Source: Staphylococcus lugdunensis
Lineage (GTDB): Bacteria > Bacillota > Bacilli > Staphylococcales > Staphylococcaceae
Assembly (NCBI RefSeq): GCF_002901705.1
Contig: NZ_PPPV01000016.1
Coordinates: 124,932-188,931 of the forward strand
DNA length: 64,000 nt
Direction: 5' to 3'
Below, piece after piece: positions 48,591 through 57,735 of the stretch. Each line of letters starts with the position of its first letter. Position 1 is the first letter of the stretch. Under the pieces are notes generated by a model. It ran no database searches. It had not been told where the DNA came from and saw only the letters and a list, made by a program, of their open reading frames with translations. The position numbers were made by a program, and so were the translations under genes.

Positions 48591-49045
48591 CATCACTTTC
48601 TAAAAGCTTATTTATTAGTCTTATTATTGGCCTATCACTATCCATCATATTTAGCATGATATCAAATGGTGAACACTACTATCCGTTAGCACCAGATTCA
48701 ACATTCGGACAGCTTTATTATCAACACTTCAATGGACCTACTGTCATGTTGTTATCTATTATTATTTGGCTGCTGATCGGCATGGTATTTTTTGCAACAA
48801 ACTTTATTTTCACGCATACCGATTGGAGTATTACTACTGCCACAGCATCACATTTCGTCTGTAGCTATCTTGGGTTCCTCCCTTTAGCTACATTTGCAGG
48901 CTGGTTCAACCTAGATTTATCACACATTACTAAATTTACGATTATCTTTATCATCATCTATATGATCATCTGGGTCGTATCATTTTTGAAAAACAGACGT
49001 TACGTCAATGAAATCAATCAGCAGCTTCAACAACGTTTGAAATAA
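48587..49045 (+). CDS. DUF3021 four-helix membrane protein, partner of the LytTR regulator
   Basis: A 152-residue protein with four membrane helices and a basic C-terminal tail (LKNRRYVNEINQQLQQRLK) that could contact the regulator at the inner face of the membrane. The pattern ISNGEHYYPLAPD in the first outside loop is typical of DUF3021. ATGA overlap with the upstream gene indicates coupled translation. The expected role is signal sensing and inhibition of the LytTR protein, by analogy with LytTR/membrane-inhibitor pairs in streptococci. Confidence 0.82.
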   Translation: MTSLSKSLFISLIIGLSLSIIFSMISNGEHYYPLAPDSTFGQLYYQHFNGPTVMLLSIIIWLLIGMVFFATNFIFTHTDWSITTATASHFVCSYLGFLPLATFAGWFNLDLSHITKFTIIFIIIYMIIWVVSFLKNRRYVNEINQQLQQRLK

Positions 49046-49055
49046 TAAAAATAAT

Positions 49056-49100
49056 GAAGCAGGCAATTTCTATTAAGTTTCAATGGAAATTGCCTGCTTC
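49056..49100 (-). terminator. Terminator of mqo, hairpin family member 2
   Basis: GAAGCAGGCAATTTC / GAAATTGCCTGCTTC with T-rich sequence after it on the minus strand. The stem differs from the 43888 copy by compensatory changes, and the next 35 bases (ATCTTGTCAAAGATATTGATG) resemble those at the first copy. Confidence 0.8.
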
Positions 49101-49141
49101 ATCTTGTCAAAGATATTGATGTCCTAGCCTATTTGGTTATA

Positions 49142-50620
49142 TTATTGCACATGCAGGTGTTTTTGTATTTCTTTATTTACTGCATGATAAACATCTTCAT
49201 GCTCTGATAACTTTAAGCCAAATGATGGTACCATTTCTTTTATTTTAGGTATCCAATCTTCAAACTCATCTCTATAGCAACGTTGTAATACATCAAACAT
49301 GATATCAACTGCAGTAGATGCCCCTGGAGATGCACCAAGTAATGCTGCTAACGTGCCATCATCACTTGTAATCACTTCTGTCCCAAACTGTAAATTTCCT
49401 TTACTTTGTTCAGTATCTTTAATCACTTGTACACGTTGCCCAGCCGTAATGACTTCCCAGTCTTCGTCTTGCGCATTCGGTACAAAGACACGTAAATCAT
49501 TCATACGAGCTTCATTTGATAACATTAACTGCGAAACTAAATACTTTGTTAACCCTATTTCTTTAATACCAGCTGATAACATCGTGACTAAGTTATTAGG
49601 TTTAACTGATTTAATTAAATCCAAATTTGACCCTGTTTTTAAAAATTTAGGTGAAAATCCAGCAAATGGGCCAAATAATAGCGCGCGTTCTCCATTAACA
49701 AAACGCGTATCTAAATGAGGTACTGACATAGGTGGCGCACCAATCTCTGCCTTACCATACACTTTGGCATGATGCTGTTGAATGACATTTGGATTGGTAC
49801 ATCTTAAGAAGAGACCACTTACTGGAAAGCCACCTATATGTTTAGAAGCCTTAATTCCAGTCTTTTGTAATAATGGCAAGCTGGCACCACCTGCGCCTAT
49901 AAAGACAAAACGTGACTCATACGTTGTAATATGATTTGTTGCTAAATCTTTAATAGTCACCAGCCAAGCCCCATTATCTAATTGTGCTAAATCTTGAACT
50001 TCATGCTGATAATGAACATCCACATCTTTTGTTTTCAACTGTGCAATCAACTTCTTAGTTAATGTACCAAAATTCACATCCGTACCTGTTTCATCTCGTG
50101 TTAAGGCAATAGGCACATGAGATGTTCTTCCTGCCATCATTAACGGTACCCATTCGGTAATTTTTTCTTTGTCTTCTGTATAAACCATTTTTTCAAATAA
50201 TACGTTCTTCTGTAGCGCTTTAACACGATTTTTCAAAAACCTCACATTATTCACGCCTTTGACAAAGCTCATATGTGGTACAGCTTGAATGAAGTCTCCT
50301 GGCTCTGTTAAATGGCCAGTACGCACAAGGTAAGCCCAAAACTGTTTAGATATTTGAAACTGTTCGTTAATCTTGATTGCTTTCGTACAATCAATGTCGC
50401 CGTTTTGTCCTTCTTTCGTATAATTCAGTTCACATAATGCTGAGTGCCCTGTGCCAGCATTATTCCATACATTTGAACTTTCTTCCCCCGGTTGTGCTAA
50501 CTTCTCAAATAATTTAACGTCTTTATCTGGTGAGAGCTCGGTAATAAGCGTACCTAATGTCGCACTCATAATTCCTCCACCAATTAAGATAACATCTGTC
50601 TTGCTAGGTGCTTGATTCAT
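49142..50620 (-). CDS. mqo: Malate:quinone oxidoreductase
   Basis: A membrane-associated FAD enzyme (492 residues) that oxidises malate to oxaloacetate and passes electrons to menaquinone. Marks are the FAD motif [37 protein letters not shown] and the C-terminal [15 protein letters not shown]. The start at 50620 follows AAAGGGGGAAG; an ATG at 50668 would add 16 residues without a ribosome site. S. aureus has two mqo-type genes; this length fits Mqo1. A cre-like site is found upstream. Confidence 0.92.
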   Translation of the reverse strand: MNQAPSKTDVILIGGGIMSATLGTLITELSPDKDVKLFEKLAQPGEESSNVWNNAGTGHSALCELNYTKEGQNGDIDCTKAIKINEQFQISKQFWAYLVRTGHLTEPGDFIQAVPHMSFVKGVNNVRFLKNRVKALQKNVLFEKMVYTEDKEKITEWVPLMMAGRTSHVPIALTRDETGTDVNFGTLTKKLIAQLKTKDVDVHYQHEVQDLAQLDNGAWLVTIKDLATNHITTYESRFVFIGAGGASLPLLQKTGIKASKHIGGFPVSGLFLRCTNPNVIQQHHAKVYGKAEIGAPPMSVPHLDTRFVNGERALLFGPFAGFSPKFLKTGSNLDLIKSVKPNNLVTMLSAGIKEIGLTKYLVSQLMLSNEARMNDLRVFVPNAQDEDWEVITAGQRVQVIKDTEQSKGNLQFGTEVITSDDGTLAALLGASPGASTAVDIMFDVLQRCYRDEFEDWIPKIKEMVPSFGLKLSEHEDVYHAVNKEIQKHLHVQ

Positions 50621-50677
50621 AACAAACACTTCCCCCTTTATCGTTTCACAACTAAGACTGACAAACAAATGCTTGTT

Positions 50678-50691
50678 TTAAAGCGCTTTCT
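50678..50691. promoter_or_regulatory. cre-like site before mqo
   Basis: TTAAAGCGCTTTCT has the perfect palindromic centre AAAGCGCTTT found in strong cre sites, about 60 bases before the mqo start. Confidence 0.55.
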
Positions 50692-50919
50692 TAATTAATG
50701 TTAAAAAATTCACCTTATTTAGGTGCTTTTTCTTAATTATAATGACTAACTCAATTATATACATAAATGAACTATGAAAAAAGCTTAAACAAGTATATTT
50801 GTTCAAATATTTTCAATTATTCATAATGTTTTGTGCATTGTGCTTGCTAAGTTATTTCCAGCATATGTTTAGACATGATATAATTTTTATAAACTATTTC
50901 ACTAAAGAGGGCAATTTTT

Positions 50920-52068
50920 ATGAAGTCTTTTACTTTTTTAATGCACAATATTTATGCCTTAGGTGGCACAGTTAAAGCAGTTTCTCAATTGGCAAATACT
51001 TTAGCAGAGCGCGGCCATGACGTTACGATTGTCTCAGTTCTGCGTGCAGCCGACACACCTTATTTTGCGTTGAACAATAACATTAAGGTGATAGACCTTG
51101 TCGATTATCGTCTCAAACCACAAAATATAAGTGGTATTATCGCAAATCGTATCCGTAAATTCACGCCATTATTAAAGCCTAAAAAAATATCTAAATATGA
51201 ACCAGGACTTACTCAATTATCTAGTTTTATTGAAAAGAAAATCATTGCCAGCATTAAGCAAACCGCAACTGATGTATTAGTCGGAACACGTGCCAGTTAT
51301 AACATACTCGTGGCACAATTCGCTCCTAAAAATGTCTTTACTATTGGAATGGAACATATGAACTTCGACGCACATCCAACACGTTATCAGCACCAAATAA
51401 TACGTGCTTATCAAGGTTTAGATGCCGTAACAACATTAACTGATAGTGATCAATTCGCCTATCAACAACGCATCCAAACGCCAGTTTACATAGTTCCTAA
51501 TATTATTAATCATCGTTTCATTGGAGCCCAAAAACAAAACATCATTATTAGCGCTGGTCGCTTAGACTATGAAAAAGGATATGACTTACTCATAGAAGCT
51601 GCACGTCGCATACAAGATGATTTGCGCCAAATTCGTTATCAAATCCACATCTACGGTGAAGGAAAAGAAAAGGCAGCATTAATCAATATGATAGAACAGT
51701 ATAACCTAAATGATATTATAAAATTGTTTCCTGCCACAAAAGACTTAGATAAGAAACTATCACGTAGTAAAATAACTGTCGTCCCATCAAGAAATGAGGG
51801 CTTTGGCATGGTTATTCTTGAAGCCATGGCACAGCATAATATTGTGATTAGCTTTAAAGACACTTTAGGACCATCTTATATTATCAATGCCGGAACCAAT
51901 GGTTATTTGGCAGACTACGGAGATGCCGGATCATTGGCTAAATACATTGATATTGCGACACAATATTACACAAAATTAACCCCAATGATTGAAGCAGGCC
52001 AACAAACGTTAAAGCAATATACTGCTGACCATGTGTATGCTGCGTTTATGGCTATTTTCAAAGGATAA
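50920..52068 (+). CDS. GT4-family (GT-B) glycosyltransferase
   Basis: A 382-residue retaining glycosyltransferase with the two Rossmann domains of GT-B: N-terminal YALGGTVKAVSQLANTLAERG and C-terminal IISAGRLDYEKGYDLLIEAARR, then VVPSRNEGFGMVILEAMAQ (the E-x7-E motif). It transfers a sugar from a nucleotide donor to an unknown acceptor, perhaps a teichoic acid or other surface polymer; a TagF-like enzyme is encoded 2 kb away, with a lactate permease between. Good start with AAAGAGGG. Confidence 0.82.
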   Translation: MKSFTFLMHNIYALGGTVKAVSQLANTLAERGHDVTIVSVLRAADTPYFALNNNIKVIDLVDYRLKPQNISGIIANRIRKFTPLLKPKKISKYEPGLTQLSSFIEKKIIASIKQTATDVLVGTRASYNILVAQFAPKNVFTIGMEHMNFDAHPTRYQHQIIRAYQGLDAVTTLTDSDQFAYQQRIQTPVYIVPNIINHRFIGAQKQNIIISAGRLDYEKGYDLLIEAARRIQDDLRQIRYQIHIYGEGKEKAALINMIEQYNLNDIIKLFPATKDLDKKLSRSKITVVPSRNEGFGMVILEAMAQHNIVISFKDTLGPSYIINAGTNGYLADYGDAGSLAKYIDIATQYYTKLTPMIEAGQQTLKQYTADHVYAAFMAIFKG

Positions 52069-52170
52069 GTTGTATTTGAAGGACAGCTTATGACAGCGTA
52101 AATATTCATATATAGATGCAATCATATTAACTAGCAAAATGGATTCTGTATATAATCAAAGAAAATGAGA

Positions 52171-52207
52171 GCGGGACAGCGAATTCACAATGAATTCGTT
52201 GTCCCGT
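52171..52207 (-). terminator. GAATTC-type hairpin, possible lactate-permease terminator
   Basis: GCGGGACA-GCGAATTC / GAATTCGTTGTCCCGT; on the minus strand TCTCATTTTCTTT follows. It is a member of the dispersed GGGACTACGAATTC hairpin family. A second stem GTACTTAATCGTTT / AAACGATTAAGTAC (52223-52256) lies closer to the gene. Confidence 0.6.
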
Positions 52208-52275
52208 TCCGTCATGGTTGCCGTACTTAATCGTTTACAGAGAAACGATTAAGTACTGATTTATTAAGTTCTTTT

Positions 52276-53877
52276 CTAGAATATTAATGAAAGTATGAAT
52301 GTCCAAATACATACGAAGATTAATAATCCAATACTATATTTAAGTGTCATTTTTAATAAGTCAGATTCTTTACCAACTTGTTTAACAGCAGCTGTAGCAA
52401 TAGCTATTGATTGAGGAGAAATCAATTTTGCAGCTACCCCACCAACTGTATTTGAAGCAACTAAGAGTGAACCACTTGTGCCAATTTGTTGTGCTACAGA
52501 TGCTTGAATTGGAGCAAATAGCGAGTTGTTGTTTACAACTGAACCAGTCATAAATACACCAATCCATCCTAGAATTGGAGATAATACTGGGAAGACATTA
52601 CCTGCTTTTGCAATACCTTGACCCATGGCACTACTTAAACCACCGTATGTTGTGATTTTAGAAATGGCTAAGATGAAACATATAGTTAAAATAGGTAACC
52701 AAAGTTCTTTAAACGTTACACCAAATAATCGACCAGCATCACCAAAGCTAACTTTTTTAGCCATTAACACAGTAATCAGAATAGTGATTAAAATAGCGGT
52801 ACCAGTTTGTCCAATGAAGTTAAATGATAACATGATTGGTTTGTGTGCAATATCACTAAACGTACCAGGTAAACTGAAGTTTAACACGAGTGATGAGAGT
52901 TTACCTTTTGGCAAGAATAATCCTTTAAATGAAGGTGAACTCCAAACCATCACAATCACAGTTAAGATAATGAAAGGACTCCAAGCATATAATACTTGTT
53001 TTGCTGTAAGATGTTTTGTTGGTTCAGGTTTAACATCTTTTTGAACTCTAAAGATATTTTTAGGTTGGAATTTTCTAGAGAATAAAGCTAATGCCCCCAT
53101 TGATGCTAATGGTGGTACAATGTCAGCTAATTCTGGACCGTTGAATACAGTAAGTAAACCTTGTAAGACTGTATACGTAATAGATACTACTAATATAGCT
53201 GGTAAAGTTTCTTTAATACCTTTGAAGCCATCGATAATTGCAATTAATAAGAATGGAATAAAGAAGTTAATGATGGCTAAAGTTAACGTAGATGTTTGAG
53301 ATACACCCATAGCTGTAACATGTCCAGGCAAGTGTAATGTATCAACAATACCTACTGGAATTCCGATGGCACCAAATGCACCAGACGCTGCATTGGCTAC
53401 CAAACACAACATCGCAGCTTGTAAAGGTCTGAAACCTAATTGAGTAAGTAATAAGGCACAAATTGCAATTGGTACACCAAAGCCTGCTGCCCCTTCTAAA
53501 AAGGCATTAAATGAAAAACCAATCAATAATAATTGAATACGTTGGTCTTGTGAAATGCTTGTAATGCTATCTTGAATTGTTTGGAATTGACCAGATTCTT
53601 GTGTAATTTTATAAAGTAACACGGCCATCATTACAATATAGCCAATTGGAATAATACCTTGGTAGAAACCTTCTACTACGGCACCAGTAGCAATGCCACC
53701 AGGAAGTTTAAAGAATGGAATGGCGATAAGCAAAGTGACAACTAAAGTAGTGATTGCAGCATAAATCCCTTTCATTTTAAAAACTGTAAGACATAATAAG
53801 AATAAGATAATTGGAATAGCTGCAACAATGCTTGATAACAATAAGTTATCAAAAGGATTAAAAGATTGAACTAACAT
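52276..53877 (-). CDS. lctP: L-lactate permease
   Basis: A 533-residue, 12-14 helix lactate:H+ symporter of the LctP/LldP family (LLIGFSFNAFLEGAAGFGVP, then GAFGAIGIPVGIV, and a C-terminal VGGVAAKLISPQSIAIATAA). It moves lactate in or out of the cell. ATG 53877 follows AGAGGAG; the frame reaches back to 53931. A perfect Rex box upstream indicates NADH/NAD-dependent repression, so expression rises in fermentation. S. aureus has a second lactate permease elsewhere. Confidence 0.9.
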   Translation of the reverse strand: MLVQSFNPFDNLLLSSIVAAIPIILFLLCLTVFKMKGIYAAITTLVVTLLIAIPFFKLPGGIATGAVVEGFYQGIIPIGYIVMMAVLLYKITQESGQFQTIQDSITSISQDQRIQLLLIGFSFNAFLEGAAGFGVPIAICALLLTQLGFRPLQAAMLCLVANAASGAFGAIGIPVGIVDTLHLPGHVTAMGVSQTSTLTLAIINFFIPFLLIAIIDGFKGIKETLPAILVVSITYTVLQGLLTVFNGPELADIVPPLASMGALALFSRKFQPKNIFRVQKDVKPEPTKHLTAKQVLYAWSPFIILTVIVMVWSSPSFKGLFLPKGKLSSLVLNFSLPGTFSDIAHKPIMLSFNFIGQTGTAILITILITVLMAKKVSFGDAGRLFGVTFKELWLPILTICFILAISKITTYGGLSSAMGQGIAKAGNVFPVLSPILGWIGVFMTGSVVNNNSLFAPIQASVAQQIGTSGSLLVASNTVGGVAAKLISPQSIAIATAAVKQVGKESDLLKMTLKYSIGLLIFVCIWTFILSLIF

Positions 53878-53941
53878 ACATGACTCCTCTTTCTGTAGTT
53901 TATTTACAATGAACACAACGTGTGCATTCATCAGTTAGCCT

Positions 53942-53959
53942 TTGTGAAGTTTTTCACAA
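53942..53959. promoter_or_regulatory. Rex binding site before lctP
   Basis: TTGTGAAGTTTTTCACAA: perfect 7-base arms (TTGTGAA / TTCACAA) around four bases, the consensus of the redox repressor Rex, some 65 bases before the lctP start. Confidence 0.88.
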
Positions 53960-54169
53960 TAAAAATATAACACCTTTATACCTATAATACAATACTATTT
54001 CTAATGAATTCTATACAAAAATAAGCATTTAAAACCAAAAATTAGCATTGTATTTTTTACGAGAAATATGTAACTATCGTTTTATTGGATTGTAAGCCGC
54101 ATATCAGTGAATTATCTAATCTGACATGGTAAAATAAATGAAAATCGCTAACAGATAGAAGGTTAAATC

Positions 54170-55870
54170 ATGCTGAAACAAATTAACATTTCTCATATGG
54201 AACAATTAACGAGTCAACTAGAAAGTGCATTAGCTGACGGCTATACGCACTTTGCTCCTTATGCGAACGAAATTAAAATTCACCAAGACATGCTGAAGTC
54301 TGTCACTTTACACCCTCATCCAATCGTCGTTGATTATACAATCAACGGAGAATATTTAAATGATTGTCGATATTTTGGTCAAGCTCAAGTTGACTTTAAA
54401 ACATGGTCACAAAATATTAATCATTATCCTAACCTTGTTTACCATATTCCAACCGCTTTGCATCATTTATCCACGGATGTCGTTCATAACATTTTTGACT
54501 TAGCGCTTATGACATTATTATTTGATGATGTCGTAGTCGATGGTCACGTGGCATATGATTTTACTCAACCAATACAGGCAAGCGAGACATTTTGGACTTG
54601 GTTAGCTGATCAGCAAATTAACTCAACGAATTATTTTGAATTAAACAAATTAGCGTATCAGCAATACCAAGCTATCCCGTTCCCACAACCGCAATATAAA
54701 GATGATAGTAGTAAAATGCGCTTTGCCGATAGCTGGTTAGTAACGACAAAATTCAAATTACCTAAATGGCTATATAACATGATGCACCAACATGCTGTCA
54801 ATAATCACAAAAAACTAAGCTATCTTTATCAAAAGGATACATCAAAGGTTAAAGATCACGTTGTTTTCTTAGGCTTTGATCATGGTTATCGTGGTAATTC
54901 AAAATACTTATTCAATCATTTTATAAAGCGCAATCCTATGGTGGATACGTATTTCATTACAGATGAACGTAAAGGTCCAAATTTTATTTCTACTTCTGCA
55001 GAAAACAAACAAGAACTGATTGAAAGTGCCAAAGTTGTGGTGATTGAAAGTTATATGCCAGATACATATCATCCAAATGGTACAATTATCCAACTCTGGC
55101 ACGGTTCACCCATTAAACGCTTATTTTTAGATAGTGCTGAACCATATGAAAATAGCAATATCTATAATTATCGTGCACGTAAATATAATAAATGGCTTCA
55201 ACAAGATTATCTTGTCGTTGATGCCACATCTGTAGTACCATATTTCAATTCAGCTTTTCCAAATCAAGAGACTAACGTCTTGCCTGTGGGTTATCCACGT
55301 GTAGACTATTTACTACAGCATCGTCATGACCGTGCCCAAGTCAAACACATCAGCAAGAAACTTCATATCACTGATGATAAGCCTGTACTTCTATATGCGC
55401 CAACATGGCATAAAGACACGGTACAACAACATTTGACAATTACAGATGATTTATTGCAACAGTACCATATTATATTCAAAGGTCATGTTGAAGCACAACA
55501 AGATTACAGTTTACCAGAGCGTGTGATTCGTGCGCCTAAAGATATTGAGACACAAGATTTAATATTAATCGCCGATATCATTGTTACAGATTATTCCTCT
55601 ATCATCTTTGACGCATTGACCATAGATAAAAAGGTATGTCTATTTACACCACAACACGAAACGTACCAACAAGAACGTGGTATTTATGAACATGTCTTGT
55701 CCGCACTTCGACCCGTATGGTATAAAGACGAGGCATTGTTACATGAGGATTTAATTGAACAGCGCATTCCATCCATCAATCATCCTTTTGTCAATAAATC
55801 AAATCATGCATTAGCAGAGATTACGGACGTGATTTTAAAAGAACTCCATAAGAAACACGCTGATAACTAA
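54170..55870 (+). CDS. TagF/TarF-like CDP-glycerol/ribitol phosphotransferase
   Basis: A 566-residue protein of the teichoic-acid polymerase family, which adds glycerol-phosphate or ribitol-phosphate from CDP-alcohols. The C-terminal domain has the GT-B-like marks LWHGSPIKRLFLDS, VLLYAPTWHKD and VTDYSSIIFDALT, where the two His residues act in catalysis. The N-terminal 210 residues are a different domain. It lies outside the main tar cluster, and its acceptor is unknown. The start has only a weak AGAAGG site. Confidence 0.82.
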   Translation: MLKQINISHMEQLTSQLESALADGYTHFAPYANEIKIHQDMLKSVTLHPHPIVVDYTINGEYLNDCRYFGQAQVDFKTWSQNINHYPNLVYHIPTALHHLSTDVVHNIFDLALMTLLFDDVVVDGHVAYDFTQPIQASETFWTWLADQQINSTNYFELNKLAYQQYQAIPFPQPQYKDDSSKMRFADSWLVTTKFKLPKWLYNMMHQHAVNNHKKLSYLYQKDTSKVKDHVVFLGFDHGYRGNSKYLFNHFIKRNPMVDTYFITDERKGPNFISTSAENKQELIESAKVVVIESYMPDTYHPNGTIIQLWHGSPIKRLFLDSAEPYENSNIYNYRARKYNKWLQQDYLVVDATSVVPYFNSAFPNQETNVLPVGYPRVDYLLQHRHDRAQVKHISKKLHITDDKPVLLYAPTWHKDTVQQHLTITDDLLQQYHIIFKGHVEAQQDYSLPERVIRAPKDIETQDLILIADIIVTDYSSIIFDALTIDKKVCLFTPQHETYQQERGIYEHVLSALRPVWYKDEALLHEDLIEQRIPSINHPFVNKSNHALAEITDVILKELHKKHADN

Positions 55871-55873
55871 AAA

Positions 55874-55912
55874 AGATTACAGCCGACTCTCTTATTAACG
55901 TCGGCTGTAATC
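55874..55912. terminator. Terminator between the TagF-like gene and the lipoprotein gene
   Basis: AGATTACAGCCGAC / GTCGGCTGTAATCT, a perfect 14-base stem with A and T runs on the outer sides. Confidence 0.85.
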
Positions 55913-55914
55913 TG

Positions 55915-56556
55915 TTATTTAGGTTGATATGCTGGTTCAATAATACTTGGTTGACCTTGTCCATTCACTGATACAATGGTATAAGTTCCTTGTTGTTTAG
56001 GATTTTTAAAACTAAACAGATACTCATAGCGTCCATTATGAGATTGAATGGCATAATCATTATATTGACATTGCATTTGGTGAATTTTATTTACTTCTTG
56101 ATTCGCTTTTGTTAAAGCGTTTTTGAAGTTAGGCAATTGTTTTAAAGCTGTATTTTCATTACCGTTAAATATTGTTAGCTGTCTTGAGACATAAGCTGCA
56201 TTGGGACTTTGATATGGCTTAACATAATGAGATTGTCCTTTGTTATTATTAGCTTGGTTGTTCTGATTTGTTGCTTGACCTTGTTGAGCACCAGACTGCG
56301 ATTGAGAAGCATTATTTTGCTTGTTGCTGTTTTTCTCTGAGCTGTTGTCTTTTGAGTCATTCGTTGCTTGCTCATCGTCATCTTTTTGAACATTTGATTT
56401 CTTATCTTTCTTATCTTTTTGTTTGTTTTTATCTGTTTTTTGGCTATCATGTTGTTCTGATTTGTTAGTATCTTCCTTATTACTGTTGCCATCATCATGC
56501 GAACAGGCCGCTAAAGATAAAGATAGAATCAATATACTTGCTAATAATCTTTTCAT
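55915..56556 (-). CDS. Lipoprotein with low-complexity linker
   Basis: A 213-residue lipoprotein: signal peptide MKRLLASILILSLSLAAC with lipid-modified Cys18, then about 95 residues of Lys/Asp/Asn/Gln/Ser-rich low-complexity linker, and a C-terminal globular domain of about 95 residues (YVSRQLTIFNGNENTALKQL, later RYEYLFSFKNPKQQGTYTIV) of the DUF4467/cystatin-like type often seen in staphylococcal lipoproteins. Function unknown. It converges with the TagF-like gene. Confidence 0.75.
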   Translation of the reverse strand: MKRLLASILILSLSLAACSHDDGNSNKEDTNKSEQHDSQKTDKNKQKDKKDKKSNVQKDDDEQATNDSKDNSSEKNSNKQNNASQSQSGAQQGQATNQNNQANNNKGQSHYVKPYQSPNAAYVSRQLTIFNGNENTALKQLPNFKNALTKANQEVNKIHQMQCQYNDYAIQSHNGRYEYLFSFKNPKQQGTYTIVSVNGQGQPSIIEPAYQPK

Positions 56557-56691
56557 TATAACTCCTCCATTATCTTATCGTCTAAGCATTATGACATGCT
56601 TGATACTTATACTATACATTAAAAATACTAATTTTATGTTAATTTTTAAGTTTTTTATTTACAAATTTCGTACAAATTAAAAAAAGTGACA

Positions 56692-56815
56692 GAATTCATT
56701 ATGAATTCGTAGTCCCGTTCCGGCACAATTGACTAGAATTGAAAAACAGCTTGGTATCAGCTTATTTTCAATGTAGTCAACTACTGCCAATATTTAGTTC
56801 ATAGCTTTAAATATG
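56692..56815. repeat. Dispersed intergenic repeat copy B, inverted relative to copy A
   Basis: Starts with GAATTCATTATGAATTCGTAG, then TCCCGTTCC, ATTGACTAGAATTG, AGTCAACTACTGCC. Read on the minus strand it matches 39311-39435 in order, with small changes. No gene in it. Confidence 0.7.
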
Positions 56816-56848
56816 ATGATGCACTAGACGCTACTAAACCTTTAAAAA

Positions 56849-57376
56849 TTAATCCGACACGCTGCGTTCCATAATTAAATCGATATCAATGACATCTCCC
56901 GTCTTAAATTCATGTTGTCCAGTTACTTTAAAACCACATGTCTTATAAAATGCTAAGGCTTGAGGATTATGTTCCCATACGCCTAGCCATACCTTTGTCT
57001 TTTGATATTCCAGCGCCTTATTGAGAGCCAGTTGAATAAACTTTTTCCCTCTACCTCCACCTTGATATGCTTTATCAAAGTAAATGCGTTGTATTTCTAA
57101 ATATGCTGGACCCTTAGCTTCCGTTTGGGCAGCATCGATATTTAATTTTAAATATCCCACAATTTGTCCTTTGACTTTATAAAAGTAATGAAATGATTCG
57201 GGGTTGTGAAATTCTGTCGTTAAAATATCTAAACTGTAATTCTCTGCAAAAAATTGTGAAAAATCAGCTTCTGAATAAGACCCTTCAAATGTAGCATGAA
57301 ATGTGCGTTGCGCAATTGCTTGTAAATCTTCAATTTCTGAAGCTTGTACTGCAGTGATAGTTTCCTTTGTCATCAT
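56849..57376 (-). CDS. GNAT acetyltransferase, PaiA-like
   Basis: About 175 residues with the GNAT fold: acetyl-CoA loop QGGGRGKKFIQLALNKA (as YQGGGRGKKF) and the C-terminal VWEHNPQALAFYKTCGFKV. The N-terminal region (AIAQRTFHATFEGSYSEADF) resembles Bacillus PaiA, a spermidine/spermine N-acetyltransferase. Two ATGs at 57376 and 57373 compete, with AAGGGAG 6 or 9 bases before. A Fur box 75 bases upstream is shared with tatA and could reach this gene. Confidence 0.8.
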   Translation of the reverse strand: MMTKETITAVQASEIEDLQAIAQRTFHATFEGSYSEADFSQFFAENYSLDILTTEFHNPESFHYFYKVKGQIVGYLKLNIDAAQTEAKGPAYLEIQRIYFDKAYQGGGRGKKFIQLALNKALEYQKTKVWLGVWEHNPQALAFYKTCGFKVTGQHEFKTGDVIDIDLIMERSVSD

Positions 57377-57448
57377 GATCAACTCCCTTTAAAATGGTTA
57401 GATTCTCCCACATAAGACCATTAAATTTAAGATAACACAAATTTATCA

Positions 57449-57465
57449 TTGATAATCTTTATCAA
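57449..57465. promoter_or_regulatory. Fur box of the tatAC promoter region
   Basis: TTGATAATCTTTATCAA has one mismatch to the symmetric Fur consensus TGATAATNATTATCA. It lies between the divergent PaiA-like and tatA genes. Confidence 0.8.
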
Positions 57466-57519
57466 TGAGTATAAAGTTATAATTGAAATGAATAATCCAT
57501 TTGGAGTGAGGTTTTAACT

Positions 57520-57735
57520 ATGTTACCAAACATTTTTGCAGTAGGTATTACCGGTCCTACAAGTTTAGTTATTATTAGTATAATCGCATTAATTATTTTC
57601 GGTCCTAAGAAATTACCCCAGTTCGGTAAAGCTATTGGCAGTACATTACGAGAATTTAAGTCAGCAGCCGAACACTTAGATGAAGATCATTCACTTGATA
57701 CTCCCAGTAAAGAGTCCAAATCACAACGAGAGTAA
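57520..57735 (+). CDS. tatA: Sec-independent translocase subunit TatA
   Basis: A 71-residue Tat pore component with an N-terminal membrane helix ([12 protein letters not shown]), the hinge [10 protein letters not shown], an amphipathic helix and a charged acidic tail. In Gram-positive bacteria one TatA plus one TatC form a minimal translocase for folded proteins. GGAGTGAGG gives a strong start. It overlaps tatC substantially. Confidence 0.92.
   Translation: MLPNIFAVGITGPTSLVIISIIALIIFGPKKLPQFGKAIGSTLREFKSAAEHLDEDHSLDTPSKESKSQRE

Noticed and set aside
50711..50735. CACCT-TATTT-AGGTG mini hairpin with T run before the glycosyltransferase gene
   Set aside because: The 5-base stem is too weak to call a terminator or sRNA end.
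56268..56680. Plus-strand frames opposite the lipoprotein gene
   Set aside because: They arise from the low-complexity Lys/Asn/Gln linker read backwards.
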